A DNA stretch of 10,813 nucleotides from Deltaproteobacteria bacterium. GTDB lineage: Bacteria; Desulfobacterota; DSM-4660; Desulfatiglandales; HGW-15. Position 1 is the stretch's first letter; each line of letters begins with the position of its first letter. Location of the stretch: assembly GCA_019308985.1 (NCBI GenBank), contig JAFDHB010000191.1:1-10813 (forward strand), in the 5' to 3' direction. The translations under genes and the position numbers were made by a program. Below the pieces are notes generated by a model, which had not been told where the DNA came from, searched no databases, and saw nothing but the letters and a program-made list of their open reading frames with translations. Positions 1 to 5,842 of this stretch are shown here, piece by piece.

Positions 1-648
1 TTCCTCCCGATTTTCTTCCACGCTCTTCCCTTCCGGCACCTTCTCCTTGGATTGGATGATCTCTTCTATGCGATCCATAATCTTTTCCGCGGCCCGGTTC
101 TCAAGCATGAAGGTATGGACCGGATGCCCTGGAGGCGCCTCCGGGATCTCCTGTTCTTCCAACGCCTCCTTGAATACTGCGACGTGCACGTCGCAGAGTC
201 TTTTGACCTCAGACTCAGGCATTCCTTCCTCTATGAGCTTCTGCTCCATATTGGCGATTTCAGATGGGGAAACGTGCTGGATCAACTCCCCGAACCTTTC
301 CTTGAGGATTTCCATGTCCACGCCCTGATGCAGGTCCCTTATTATTCCCTTCAATGCTTCTTCCCGTGCCTTGGGATCACTCAGGGGCGATCGCCCAGTG
401 CCCTCCTCCTGCACAGCTGCTTCTCCGCCCCTTGCCTCTATTTCTCTGGCAATTTCTCTCAACAACTCATCCAGGTCCAATTGCCCCATGGATGCAACCT
501 GGGCCAGAGTCGCTACCTTGCCGATGGTCTTTCGCAGGAAGGGATTCTGCAACATCTTGAACTTGGTTGACTTGGCGATGAAAAAACCTTCGAGAAACGG
601 GTATCGCTTGAGCAGATCGTCGATCTTTGTCTCTGGGGTCAGTTCCAT
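1..648 (-). CDS. DUF1858/DUF438 hemerythrin-type protein, N-terminal part (truncated by window edge)
   Basis: The first 216 codons are visible; the gene continues past the left edge. The ATG at 648 is preceded by GGAGGT at 655-660 (6-nt spacing), which fixes the start. Residues 1-70 match the helical DUF1858 domain as found at the front of DUF438 proteins (FLEGFF, NPFLRKTIGKVATL, LDLDELLREI). Residues 91-200 match DUF438: REEALKGIIRDLHQG, an IANMEQKLIEEGMPESEV stretch, LCDVHVAVF (151-159) and GHPVHTFMLEN (174-184), which leads into a hemerythrin-like domain. Family members usually continue with a hemerythrin HHE domain and often a PAS domain, consistent with a cytoplasmic iron- or redox-sensing protein, but those parts lie outside the window. 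The substrate or signal is unknown. It is probably separate from the metal cluster, since about 450 bases with an opposite-strand remnant lie between them. Confidence 0.85.
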   Translation of the reverse strand, partial: MELTPETKIDDLLKRYPFLEGFFIAKSTKFKMLQNPFLRKTIGKVATLAQVASMGQLDLDELLREIAREIEARGGEAAVQEEGTGRSPLSDPKAREEALKGIIRDLHQGVDMEILKERFGELIQHVSPSEIANMEQKLIEEGMPESEVKRLCDVHVAVFKEALEEQEIPEAPPGHPVHTFMLENRAAEKIMDRIEEIIQSKEKVPEGKSVEENREE

Positions 649-833
649 GATTTTACCTCCTGGTTTAGGGGTGCTCCAATTGTTGAGTCGAGCACAATAG
701 ACCGTCCAGCGCAATATTTGAATCAACTGAAGACAGGACCTTTCACTCACCACCGAGATTCTCAAAACAATGACCTTTGAGTCAGAGAATAAACGTTTCC
801 TTCACCTTTTGCAATAATATCTACTCAAGCAGG
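649..833. other. Gene-free spacer upstream of the DUF438 gene
   Basis: It holds the ribosome-binding site of the DUF438 gene (655-660) and presumably its promoter, but I found no convincing -35/-10 pair on the minus strand. No supported gene on either strand. Confidence 0.4.
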
Positions 834-1020
834 CGATATGCAGAACTCATCATCGAATCCAAAAAGGAGTGTAACAAGCCCTTTCTCCTGGTAAGGCCTC
901 CGGGTTTTGAGGCCAAGCTCTCCAGGCCCCTCTGCGAGGCGCGTATACCGGTCTTCGAGTCACCCGAGCGGGCCATGAGCACCTATGCAGGGGTGCGCGG
1001 GTACTGGCTATGGAGGCAAG
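834..1020 (+). pseudogene. Probable remnant of an ADP-forming acyl-CoA synthetase (internal fragment)
   Basis: A plus-strand reading frame encodes about 60 residues resembling the end of the CoA-ligase half of NDP-forming acyl-CoA synthetases. It shows RYAELIIESKKECNKPFLLV, then EARIPVFESPERAMSTYAGV and a closing YWLWR. In that family the segment reads roughly as 'KP.lvv ... eaGIPvf.SPErAv.al......W'. The similarity stops before and after, there is no start codon or ribosome-binding site near 834, and no ATP-grasp domain follows. The frame stays open to 1412 only because it then runs antisense to merR. I read it as a fossil of a larger gene. The resemblance is to a motif pattern from memory, so the family call is moderate. 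Confidence 0.4.
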
Positions 1021-1105
1021 TACAATCTCGGCACCAGTTCCTGGTAGTTTACCGGCGTCGCTGCGGCAAATCGCGCATACAGGGCTGCAAAGACAAGAAC
1101 TCACT

Positions 1106-1525
1106 TCAAAAATGCCCGTTGGGGGAGATTTCATTCAGGGCTTCCAATATGGGACACTCGCTTATCGGGCCTTTCCCCCGGCATCTGTCCGCTATCTTGG
1201 TGAGCGCCAGCTTCATCCTCTCTAAGGCCCGTATCTTTTCCTCGATCTCTGCGATCTTGGCCGTGGCCCTTGTTTTGACCTCCCTGCACGTAGTATTCTG
1301 CTCCACTCGTAAAGAAAGGAGTTCTGAAACCTCTTTGAGAGTGAAACCCAGTTCCTTGGCGTGCTTGATGAAGAGGATTCTTTCAACATCACTTTCAGAA
1401 TACTGCCTGTAACCACTCCATCGCCTCCGGGGTTCGGGCATCAACCCTCTCCGCTCATAGTAGCGAACGGTTTGAACGTTCACCCCCGCCTTCTTGGCAA
1501 GCTGACCAATGGTAAAACCTTCCAT
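1106..1525 (-). CDS. merR: MerR-family Hg(II)-responsive transcriptional regulator
   Basis: A 139-residue regulator of normal MerR length. Residues 4-28 form the winged helix-turn-helix (FTIGQLAKKAGV, QTVRYYERRGL), followed by GYRQYSESDV and the second DNA-binding helix (FIKHAKELGFTLKEV). A long dimerisation helix spans about 80-112. Cysteines at 80, 115 and 124 have spacings of 35 and 9, the same as Cys82/117/126 that bind Hg(II) in Tn501 MerR, and the C-terminal pair lies in CRGKGPISEC, close to the mercury MerR loop. Hg(II), or another thiophilic ion, is therefore the likely effector. It is the last gene of the minus-strand cluster, 61 bases after the selenoprotein gene, so it may be self-regulated within that transcript. 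MerR proteins bend promoters with 19-20-bp spacers; a candidate is at 4347-4377. It ends in TGA, used here as a normal stop. Confidence 0.87.
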   Translation of the reverse strand: MEGFTIGQLAKKAGVNVQTVRYYERRGLMPEPRRRWSGYRQYSESDVERILFIKHAKELGFTLKEVSELLSLRVEQNTTCREVKTRATAKIAEIEEKIRALERMKLALTKIADRCRGKGPISECPILEALNEISPNGHF

Positions 1526-1586
1526 GTCCTCGCCCTCTCATATATTGCGGTTCAAATTTCCCCGGCAGGCAACCCCAGCCGCTGAT

Positions 1587-2060
1587 TCATCGGCGATCCG
1601 TCGCCGGCCCTTGCCCCCTGACCCGCACCTTGTCCACTGGTGCCGATTGTCTCAACATTCCGCGAGTGGTCTCTGAGTCATGAAGGACAAACAACTGGCC
1701 TGTTCCATGGACTTCCAGGGCCGGAAACTCCTTCCACTTTGCAATCCTTCCCTTGACGGTTCCTTTTACTTCAGGAACCTTGTAACCGGCGTCCTCGATA
1801 CGTTTCACCAGCTCCCTGACATCTATCCTTTTGCCTGAAACAGGGACAAAGGTCAATGTTCCTTTCTCGATGTCAACCGACAGCCTTTTTTTCCCGGGAA
1901 CGAACTCCAGGCGGCTCACGGCCGCCTTCACATTATATGCTCAAAACTGTCAGACGAGCCCGTCTACCCTTAGTTCAAGGCTTTCTACTTGCGCAAAGGC
2001 CACAAGGGGCAGCAGGTGTATCGCCATGAACAACGTCAGTGCCAGTCCTTTTCTTTTCAT
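1587..2060 (-). CDS. Secreted MerP-like heavy-metal-binding selenoprotein with a UxxU site
   Basis: Read with TGA as selenocysteine (U), this frame gives 157 residues from ATG 2060 (AAGGGAG ribosome-binding site at 2067-2073) to a stop at 1587. Residues 1-23 are a clear Sec signal peptide: KRK, a hydrophobic core, then AFA before Gln24. Residues 27-75 form a heavy-metal-associated (HMA) domain: strand SLELRVDGL, metal loop V-U37-Q-F-U40-A-Y-N, helix VKAAVSRL, then SVDIEKGTLTFVP and VKRIEDAGYKV. The two in-frame TGAs (1950-1952 and 1941-1943) fall exactly where HMA proteins carry the CxxC cysteines, and no other stop interrupts the frame. Residues 76-157 are a second, probably beta-rich domain (KGTVKGRIAKWKEFPALEV, GTGQLFVLHD) that MerP lacks. 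The inferred role is periplasmic capture of Hg(II) or another soft metal by selenolates. A standard gene caller would start it at GTG 1931, losing the signal peptide and metal site. Confidence 0.85.
1909..1927 (-). promoter_or_regulatory. Candidate bacterial SECIS hairpin for both TGA codons
   Basis: In the mRNA, AGGCGGC pairs perfectly with GCCGCCU (7 bp), closing a 5-nt loop CGUGA with G in its second position. The loop begins 20 nt after the second UGA and 29 nt after the first. Both distances lie in the 16-37 nt range described for bacterial SECIS elements, as does the requirement for a G among the first two loop bases. One hairpin could therefore serve both recoding events. It is inside the coding sequence, as is normal in bacteria. 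Confidence 0.7.
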
Positions 2061-2084
2061 GGTATTCTCCCTTTCCTTCTTAGG

Positions 2085-2216
2085 TCAATTGATATTGACT
2101 GTCCTGTGGAGCCCCTTTATTCTGCTGAGAAATATGATATTAATCCCTGAAGAACAGGGTTCCACAAATCCGATAAGACCGAAAAGCATGGGGACTAGGA
2201 TTCCATCATACAGCAT
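2085..2216 (-). pseudogene. N-terminal fragment of a CcdA/DsbD-like membrane thiol-electron transporter
   Basis: A 43-codon frame starts at ATG 2216 with a strong ribosome-binding site (AGGGGG, 6-nt spacing) and ends at TGA 2085. It reads as the first membrane helix of the cytochrome c biogenesis transmembrane family, with LFGLIGFVEPCSSGINIIFL. The Pro-Cys pair after the first helix is the family's hallmark redox motif. After about residue 36 the sequence diverges (GLHRTVNIN) and stops; the remaining five or so helices are absent, since the selenoprotein gene starts 24 bases downstream. CcdA proteins carry reducing power across the membrane to periplasmic thiol proteins, so an intact copy would be a logical reductant for the neighbouring diselenol protein. 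An internal deletion is the simplest explanation. A genuine single-helix peptide remains possible because the start signals are intact. Confidence 0.5.
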
Positions 2217-2258
2217 TATGAACCCCCTATCATCAAATAGTCTGCCGTCTATTTCTTT

Positions 2259-2645
2259 TTAGATCCCCGCGTCACTCGTCAACCTATGGGTCAGCCGTTC
2301 AACCGGAATGAAACAGTCGGCTTGACTCCGATTCAGGAGGACCGACATGTTCGCCAGAAACATGGCATCCCTGGTCCTAAATCTCCTGTTGCTCACCCTC
2401 CACGCCCCGTTTTCATAGGTAACCTCGCCGGCATAGACAGGTGCCATCCCGAATCTGCCTCCCGCCTCCTGGGGCAGGGGTAAAGCAGGGTGAGCGAAGT
2501 GGATCGAGGGCTCGCGCTCAAGGTAGATAGGCTCTACCAATGCAATGCCGGATGCCTGCTGCATATCTGCCGTAGGCCTCGATTGCAAGGGCCTTTTCTT
2601 CGATTGATTTGGGCGGTAGGGATATTGTGGCCCTGAAAGCCTCAT
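2259..2645 (-). pseudogene. Unrecognised protein, C-terminal part in a shifted frame
   Basis: The frame is open for 128 codons, but the part that reads like protein starts near 2570 (GIALVEPIYLEREPSIHF) and runs to TAA at 2259. It includes LPLPQEAGGRFGMAPVYAGE and WRVSNRRFRTRDAMFLANM. The first ~25 residues, rich in Arg, Lys, Gln and Pro, look like an out-of-frame reading of the upstream open frame. Joining that frame near its AAGI to this one's GIALV would give one continuous protein of about 235 residues, suggesting a single-base shift around 2555-2575. There are no signal peptide or membrane segments, and I do not recognise the family. It ends 42 bases before the CcdA-like fragment on the same strand. 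Confidence 0.45.
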
Positions 2646-3006
2646 CCGCCATCCCTGCTGACCACTTGGCCAAGTCAGAGTCGTTGTAAGGAGGAACCTC
2701 CTGATCGCCGGCGACCAGGGCTAGGTCTGAAAAGGCCCAGAGAACAGCGACCTGATCCAAGGGTAGAGGTCGTAACTTTTCTCCCTCCGGTGAAAGAGAA
2801 ACAAAAAGACCGTTTCTGTCTCTCATCTTCTCTGCCAGCAGCCTTGCCATTTCCTTGGCCTCGGGATACATGGCAATAGCGATCCTCTGATTGTCTTTTG
2901 TTTTGTGATAGTCTCTGTGAAAATTCTTGGCTATAGACTTAATGATGGTAAAGGCATGAGCGGATGGATCCAGGGTCCTATCCATCCTCCCTCGCTCCCA
3001 GACCAC
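2518..3006 (-). CDS. Unrecognised protein, N-terminal part (frameshifted relative to its C-terminal half)
   Basis: A 162-codon frame starts at GTG 3006 (AGGGG just upstream) inside the last 29 bases of the ATPase frame and ends at TGA 2518. An alternative start is ATG 2985, which abuts GGGAGG with no spacing. It is a soluble mixed alpha/beta-looking protein: QRIAIAMYPEAKEMARLLAEKM (written in two parts, QRIAIAMYPE and AKEMARLLAEKM), then LPLDQVAVLWAFSDLALVAG and EEKALAIEAYGRYAAG. The last ~10 residues (RHCIGRAYLP) look like readthrough past a frameshift into the wrong frame. No known catalytic motif is apparent and I do not assign a function. Its proper 5' end may be missing, because it begins at the point where the ATPase is cut off. 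Sequencing or assembly error is an alternative explanation for the shift. Confidence 0.5.
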   Translation of the reverse strand: MVWERGRMDRTLDPSAHAFTIIKSIAKNFHRDYHKTKDNQRIAIAMYPEAKEMARLLAEKMRDRNGLFVSLSPEGEKLRPLPLDQVAVLWAFSDLALVAGDQEVPPYNDSDLAKWSAGMADEAFRATISLPPKSIEEKALAIEAYGRYAAGIRHCIGRAYLP

Positions 3007-4180
3007 TGCCCCTGATCAGGGCCAGCGGAGTCGCCATTCCAAGGGCGCAGGGATATCCGATGATCAAGACGGAAAGGGCGGCATAAACGGCAACCAGCAA
3101 CGAGGATTTTCCTCCCAGGAATGTCATCCCGAAATACCAGAACAGGAAAGAGCCGATGGAGATGATGATTACCGAGGGGACATATATCCCCAGGACCCTG
3201 TCTGCCAGCACAATAATGCTGGGCTTCAAGGCCTTGGCCTCTTCCACATAACGGGCCACCTTCTGGAGAAAGGTTTCTTCTCCCACATGGGTTACCTCGA
3301 TTAGAAGAGACCCCAACTGGTTCAAAGACCCACCGATCACTGAATCCCCCGTGCTCTTGTCCACGGGAATGGGTTCACCTGTTACAAGCGACTGGTCCAC
3401 GGTGGAGGACCCTTCAATGATCTTTCCATCCACGGGAACCCTCTCGCCGGGACGGACCCTGACCCTGTCTCCGACCTTGAGCTCCTCGACCGGGAGTTCT
3501 ACCTCTTTTCCATCTCGCAGCACGAATGCCGTTGGTGGTTGGAGGCTCAACAGCTTTCTAACCGCCTGTGAGCTTTTCGTCCTGACGAGACCAGACAGGT
3601 ATCCACTCAAAAGGTGAAAGGCCGTCAGGTATATGGCCGGAGGGAAAAAATCAGGGATGCTGTAAAAGAATCCGACTATACCTGATGCATACGCCCCTAG
3701 TGCCCCAAAGGTAAGGAGGACATGTTGATTGAAGATCCATCGTCTGAGGGCAAGAAAGGACATCTTCAGGATATGGCCCCCTCCACCGAAGACCGTGATG
3801 GAAGCCATAGCAAACATAATCCACTTCCGGTAAGGGATGGAGACATCCAGCCAGTTCACCACCATGAATATGGTGGCTGCTATTGCAAAAGACCACCCAA
3901 AAATCATTCGACGAAGCTCCCGCTTGAGCAGCCGATCTTCTTCTTCAAAGTCCTTCATCTTTCTTGGGTCCATGACCGTGTAACCAAGGCCCCTTAGAAT
4001 TCTTTTGATCTCCCCTGCCTGGATTTCATCCGGGTCATGTTCGATCAAGGCCTCTTCGTGGGCAAGGCTGACACTGACCCCTCTGACACCCTTAGTCCTC
4101 ATCAGGGCCTTTTCAATGGTTTGAGAGCAAAAGGAACACATCATTCCGCCGATTTTTACTTGAGTTTTTTGAACGGTCAT
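2978..4180 (-). CDS. P1B-type heavy-metal ATPase, C-terminally truncated, YPC variant
   Basis: 400 residues. Residues 5-70 are an HMA domain with GMMCSFC (Cys15, Cys18). Membrane helices follow at about 91-110, 119-140, 155-172 and 180-197. The actuator domain spans about 215-310 with the TGEP dephosphorylation motif at 267-270. Two more helices follow, the second carrying GYPCALGMATP (Tyr376-Pro377-Cys378), where most relatives have CPC. The protein then ends at GLGAREDG, exactly where the family continues towards the DKTGT phosphorylation site. The phosphorylation and nucleotide domains (about 350 residues) are missing in every frame, so it cannot be a working pump as it stands. Its start overlaps the preceding small gene by ATGA, implying translational coupling. 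Before truncation it would have exported Cu, Hg or another soft metal; the YPC site leaves the substrate open. Confidence 0.85.
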   Translation of the reverse strand: MTVQKTQVKIGGMMCSFCSQTIEKALMRTKGVRGVSVSLAHEEALIEHDPDEIQAGEIKRILRGLGYTVMDPRKMKDFEEEDRLLKRELRRMIFGWSFAIAATIFMVVNWLDVSIPYRKWIMFAMASITVFGGGGHILKMSFLALRRWIFNQHVLLTFGALGAYASGIVGFFYSIPDFFPPAIYLTAFHLLSGYLSGLVRTKSSQAVRKLLSLQPPTAFVLRDGKEVELPVEELKVGDRVRVRPGERVPVDGKIIEGSSTVDQSLVTGEPIPVDKSTGDSVIGGSLNQLGSLLIEVTHVGEETFLQKVARYVEEAKALKPSIIVLADRVLGIYVPSVIIISIGSFLFWYFGMTFLGGKSSLLVAVYAALSVLIIGYPCALGMATPLALIRGSGLGAREDG

Positions 4181-4302
4181 TTCAAACCTCGCTTTTCCTG
4201 GATTCCTCCTCCAGTCTCTTTCTCAATTCCAATCCGCCCGGCGACCAGAATCATAGCCAGTGAAACCACAGACAAAGTTAACGTTATTAGCGTCCTTTTC
4301 AC
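4177..4302 (-). CDS. Small single-pass membrane protein coupled to the metal ATPase
   Basis: A 41-residue frame starting at GTG 4302, with GAAGGA at a good distance upstream, and ending in a TGA that overlaps the ATPase ATG (ATGA, 4177-4180). It encodes MKR, a hydrophobic stretch of about 20 residues (LITLTLSVVSLAMILVAG) and a charged tail with EKETGGG and QEKRGLK. It could be a membrane-anchored accessory peptide of the pump or an uncleaved signal-anchor protein. There is no metal-binding Cys, His or Met cluster. The start signal, the overlap and the membrane helix support it being real. I do not recognise the family. Confidence 0.6.
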   Translation of the reverse strand: MKRTLITLTLSVVSLAMILVAGRIGIEKETGGGIQEKRGLK

Positions 4303-4346
4303 TATCCTTCCTTCTCCCTTTACTCGAAATTTCACCTGTGAAGCTG

Positions 4347-4377
4347 ATGATAAACCTTATACTTTTTTCTAGAACAA
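4347..4377 (-). promoter_or_regulatory. Possible MerR-type promoter of the metal cluster (19-bp spacer)
   Basis: On the minus strand TTGTTC (4372-4377) and TATCAT (4347-4352) are separated by 19 bp, the stretched spacing typical of MerR-family targets. The start of transcription would be near 4340, about 40 bases before the small membrane gene. An imperfect dyad (CCTTGTTC and GTATAAGG, 6 of 8 pairs) overlaps it but is not centred in the spacer, so the call is tentative. Confidence 0.33.
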
Positions 4378-4529
4378 GGCGCCCCAAAAGTCCCCAGCCC
4401 ACAAGCAGGCTCCTATTAGGATCCTTCATTTGCTCGTGCCCCTCCTCTCGGAATCACGGGAGATGACGATGCGCCTCCCTCCCGCAGTCCTTCACAGGTT
4501 TCCGGACCTTTGCCCAGCTCCCTTTTTTC

Positions 4530-4558
4530 TTGACACCCGAGAGGGACTCTCCTATGCT
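4530..4558 (+). promoter_or_regulatory. Sigma70-type promoter of the saccharopine-dehydrogenase-like gene
   Basis: TTGACA (4530-4535) and TATGCT (4553-4558) are separated by 17 bp. Transcription would start near 4565, about 58 bases before the ATG at 4623. This also argues against the upstream in-frame ATG at 4530, which overlaps the -35 box. Confidence 0.7.
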
Positions 4559-4622
4559 TTTGACCCGAAAATACAGGGGTTTTTGCGTAACTATCAATTT
4601 TGAGCCGGAGTGGAGAATAGAA

Positions 4623-5780
4623 ATGAAGGCACTGATAGTGGGCGGAACAGGGGCTATGGGCCAAGCGGCCGCCCGGGACCTCATCAAGCAAGAGCAGGTA
4701 ACCAGAGTCGTCCTTGGCGACATAGTCACAGATCCGGACAGGCTGCACGAAAAATTGCGGGCCAGTGAAAAGATCTCCATAAGCAAGCTCGATGTAAATG
4801 ATCACCGAGCCTTGGTAAAGGCCCTCAAGGATGTTGATGTCGTCGTTAACTGTGCAGGACCGTTCCACAAGACAGGGGTCTCCGTGTCCAGAGCCGCCAT
4901 CGAGGCAAAGGTCAATTACGTGGATATTTCAGATGAATACAAGACTGTGGAAAACCTCTTTGTCACTGAAATCCAGGAACTGGCGGAGAAAGCTGGCATA
5001 ACCATCCTGACGGGGATGGGATCGGACCCCGGTACGAACAATCTTATAGCCAAGTATCATGCCGATCGCCTGGATCGTGTTGAGGAGATCGCCCTGTTCT
5101 GGGTCGTAAGTATCGCCGACCTGGAAGAAGGGGCGACCTCCGGTGCAGCCTGGGACCACAGCCTCCATATGAACACCGGGAATGTCCCCCAGTATATCGA
5201 GGGTCGCCTGGATTACGTGGAAGCCGGCACAGGGGAAGAGACCGTCAAATTTCTGGAACCCCTTGGTAACTGCCCGGTACGCTACGTGGGGCACCCTCAG
5301 CCCCTTACCATGCCGCGCTACATACAAGGTGTCAAAAGCGTGGTTATCAAAGGCGCGATGCTCCCCGAATGGGTGGACCACCTTATTCAAGAGCAGAAGG
5401 AAACAGGCTTTCTCAATAACGAGCCCATAGACGTCAAAGGGGTAAAGGTGGCGCCATATGACCTGACGCTGCAACTCTGGAGGACCATCCCCCAAAACAG
5501 GGATCCTGGACCCAAGGCATCAGGCATGAAAGTCATCGTAAAAGGAGAACGGGACGGAAAACAGGTGACTTACACCTCGGACATAGTGGGCAGGACCGCA
5601 CCGGGCACCGGGATCGCGGCCTCAATCGCTGCGTTGATGCTTTGCTCGGATGATATTAACGTTAAAGGGGTGGTGGCGCCGGAAGGATGCATGGACCCTA
5701 AGAAATACTTGGCAGCGCTCCTCAGCAGGGGAGCGAGGATATACCAGACGGAAACCATCACCTCCATGCTGTCAGTCTAA
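4623..5780 (+). CDS. Saccharopine dehydrogenase-like NAD(P)-binding oxidoreductase
   Basis: 385 residues from ATG 4623, which has GGAG 7 nt upstream and lies behind a strong promoter. Residues 1-13 (MKALIVGGTGAMG) form the glycine-rich nucleotide-binding turn of a Rossmann fold. The rest of that fold follows with VVNCAGPFHKTG, AAIEAKVNYVDISDEY and ILTGMGSDPGTNN, all typical of the saccharopine dehydrogenase / Lys9-like family (COG1748). The middle (about 150-330) is the catalytic/dimerisation part, and the end returns to the Rossmann domain with GRTAPGTGIAASIAALM. Family members oxidise or form secondary amines or act on amino acids. With a lysine 2,3-aminomutase and an aminotransferase nearby, a lysine- or beta-lysine-derived substrate is a reasonable inference, but the exact reaction cannot be read from sequence. 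It converges with the aminotransferase, with 62 bases between them and no clear terminator. Confidence 0.85.
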   Translation: MKALIVGGTGAMGQAAARDLIKQEQVTRVVLGDIVTDPDRLHEKLRASEKISISKLDVNDHRALVKALKDVDVVVNCAGPFHKTGVSVSRAAIEAKVNYVDISDEYKTVENLFVTEIQELAEKAGITILTGMGSDPGTNNLIAKYHADRLDRVEEIALFWVVSIADLEEGATSGAAWDHSLHMNTGNVPQYIEGRLDYVEAGTGEETVKFLEPLGNCPVRYVGHPQPLTMPRYIQGVKSVVIKGAMLPEWVDHLIQEQKETGFLNNEPIDVKGVKVAPYDLTLQLWRTIPQNRDPGPKASGMKVIVKGERDGKQVTYTSDIVGRTAPGTGIAASIAALMLCSDDINVKGVVAPEGCMDPKKYLAALLSRGARIYQTETITSMLSV

Positions 5781-5842
5781 ACGTCCTTACTCCTGTACTG
5801 GAATTCGCCTGAGAGAGATCCAAAAAGAAGTTTCTCCCACCG

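Noticed and set aside
52..570. Plus-strand open frames of 172 residues and shorter over the left edge
   Set aside because: They are antisense to the well-supported DUF438 gene and resemble no known protein.
1050..1108. A third selenocysteine codon, by reading through the merR TGA
   Set aside because: The extension is short and unconserved, no suitable hairpin is evident, and the protein already has normal MerR length.
850..1134. Minus-strand 94-residue frame downstream of merR
   Set aside because: Its composition (Arg-, Pro- and Trp-rich) looks like the complement of the remnant on the other strand, and no start signal is visible.
777..1412. Plus-strand 211-residue frame as a whole gene
   Set aside because: Its second half is antisense to merR; only about 834-1020 looks like protein, as a remnant.
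1587..1931. A 114-residue protein starting at GTG 1931 as the complete gene
   Set aside because: It lacks a ribosome-binding site, begins in the middle of an HMA helix and loses the first strand and metal loop. The frame extends through two TGAs to a proper start and signal peptide at 2060.
4530..4622. Upstream ATG 4530 as the start of the saccharopine-dehydrogenase-like gene
   Set aside because: It overlaps the -35 box of the promoter and would place 31 non-family residues before the Rossmann fold; ATG 4623 has a ribosome-binding site.
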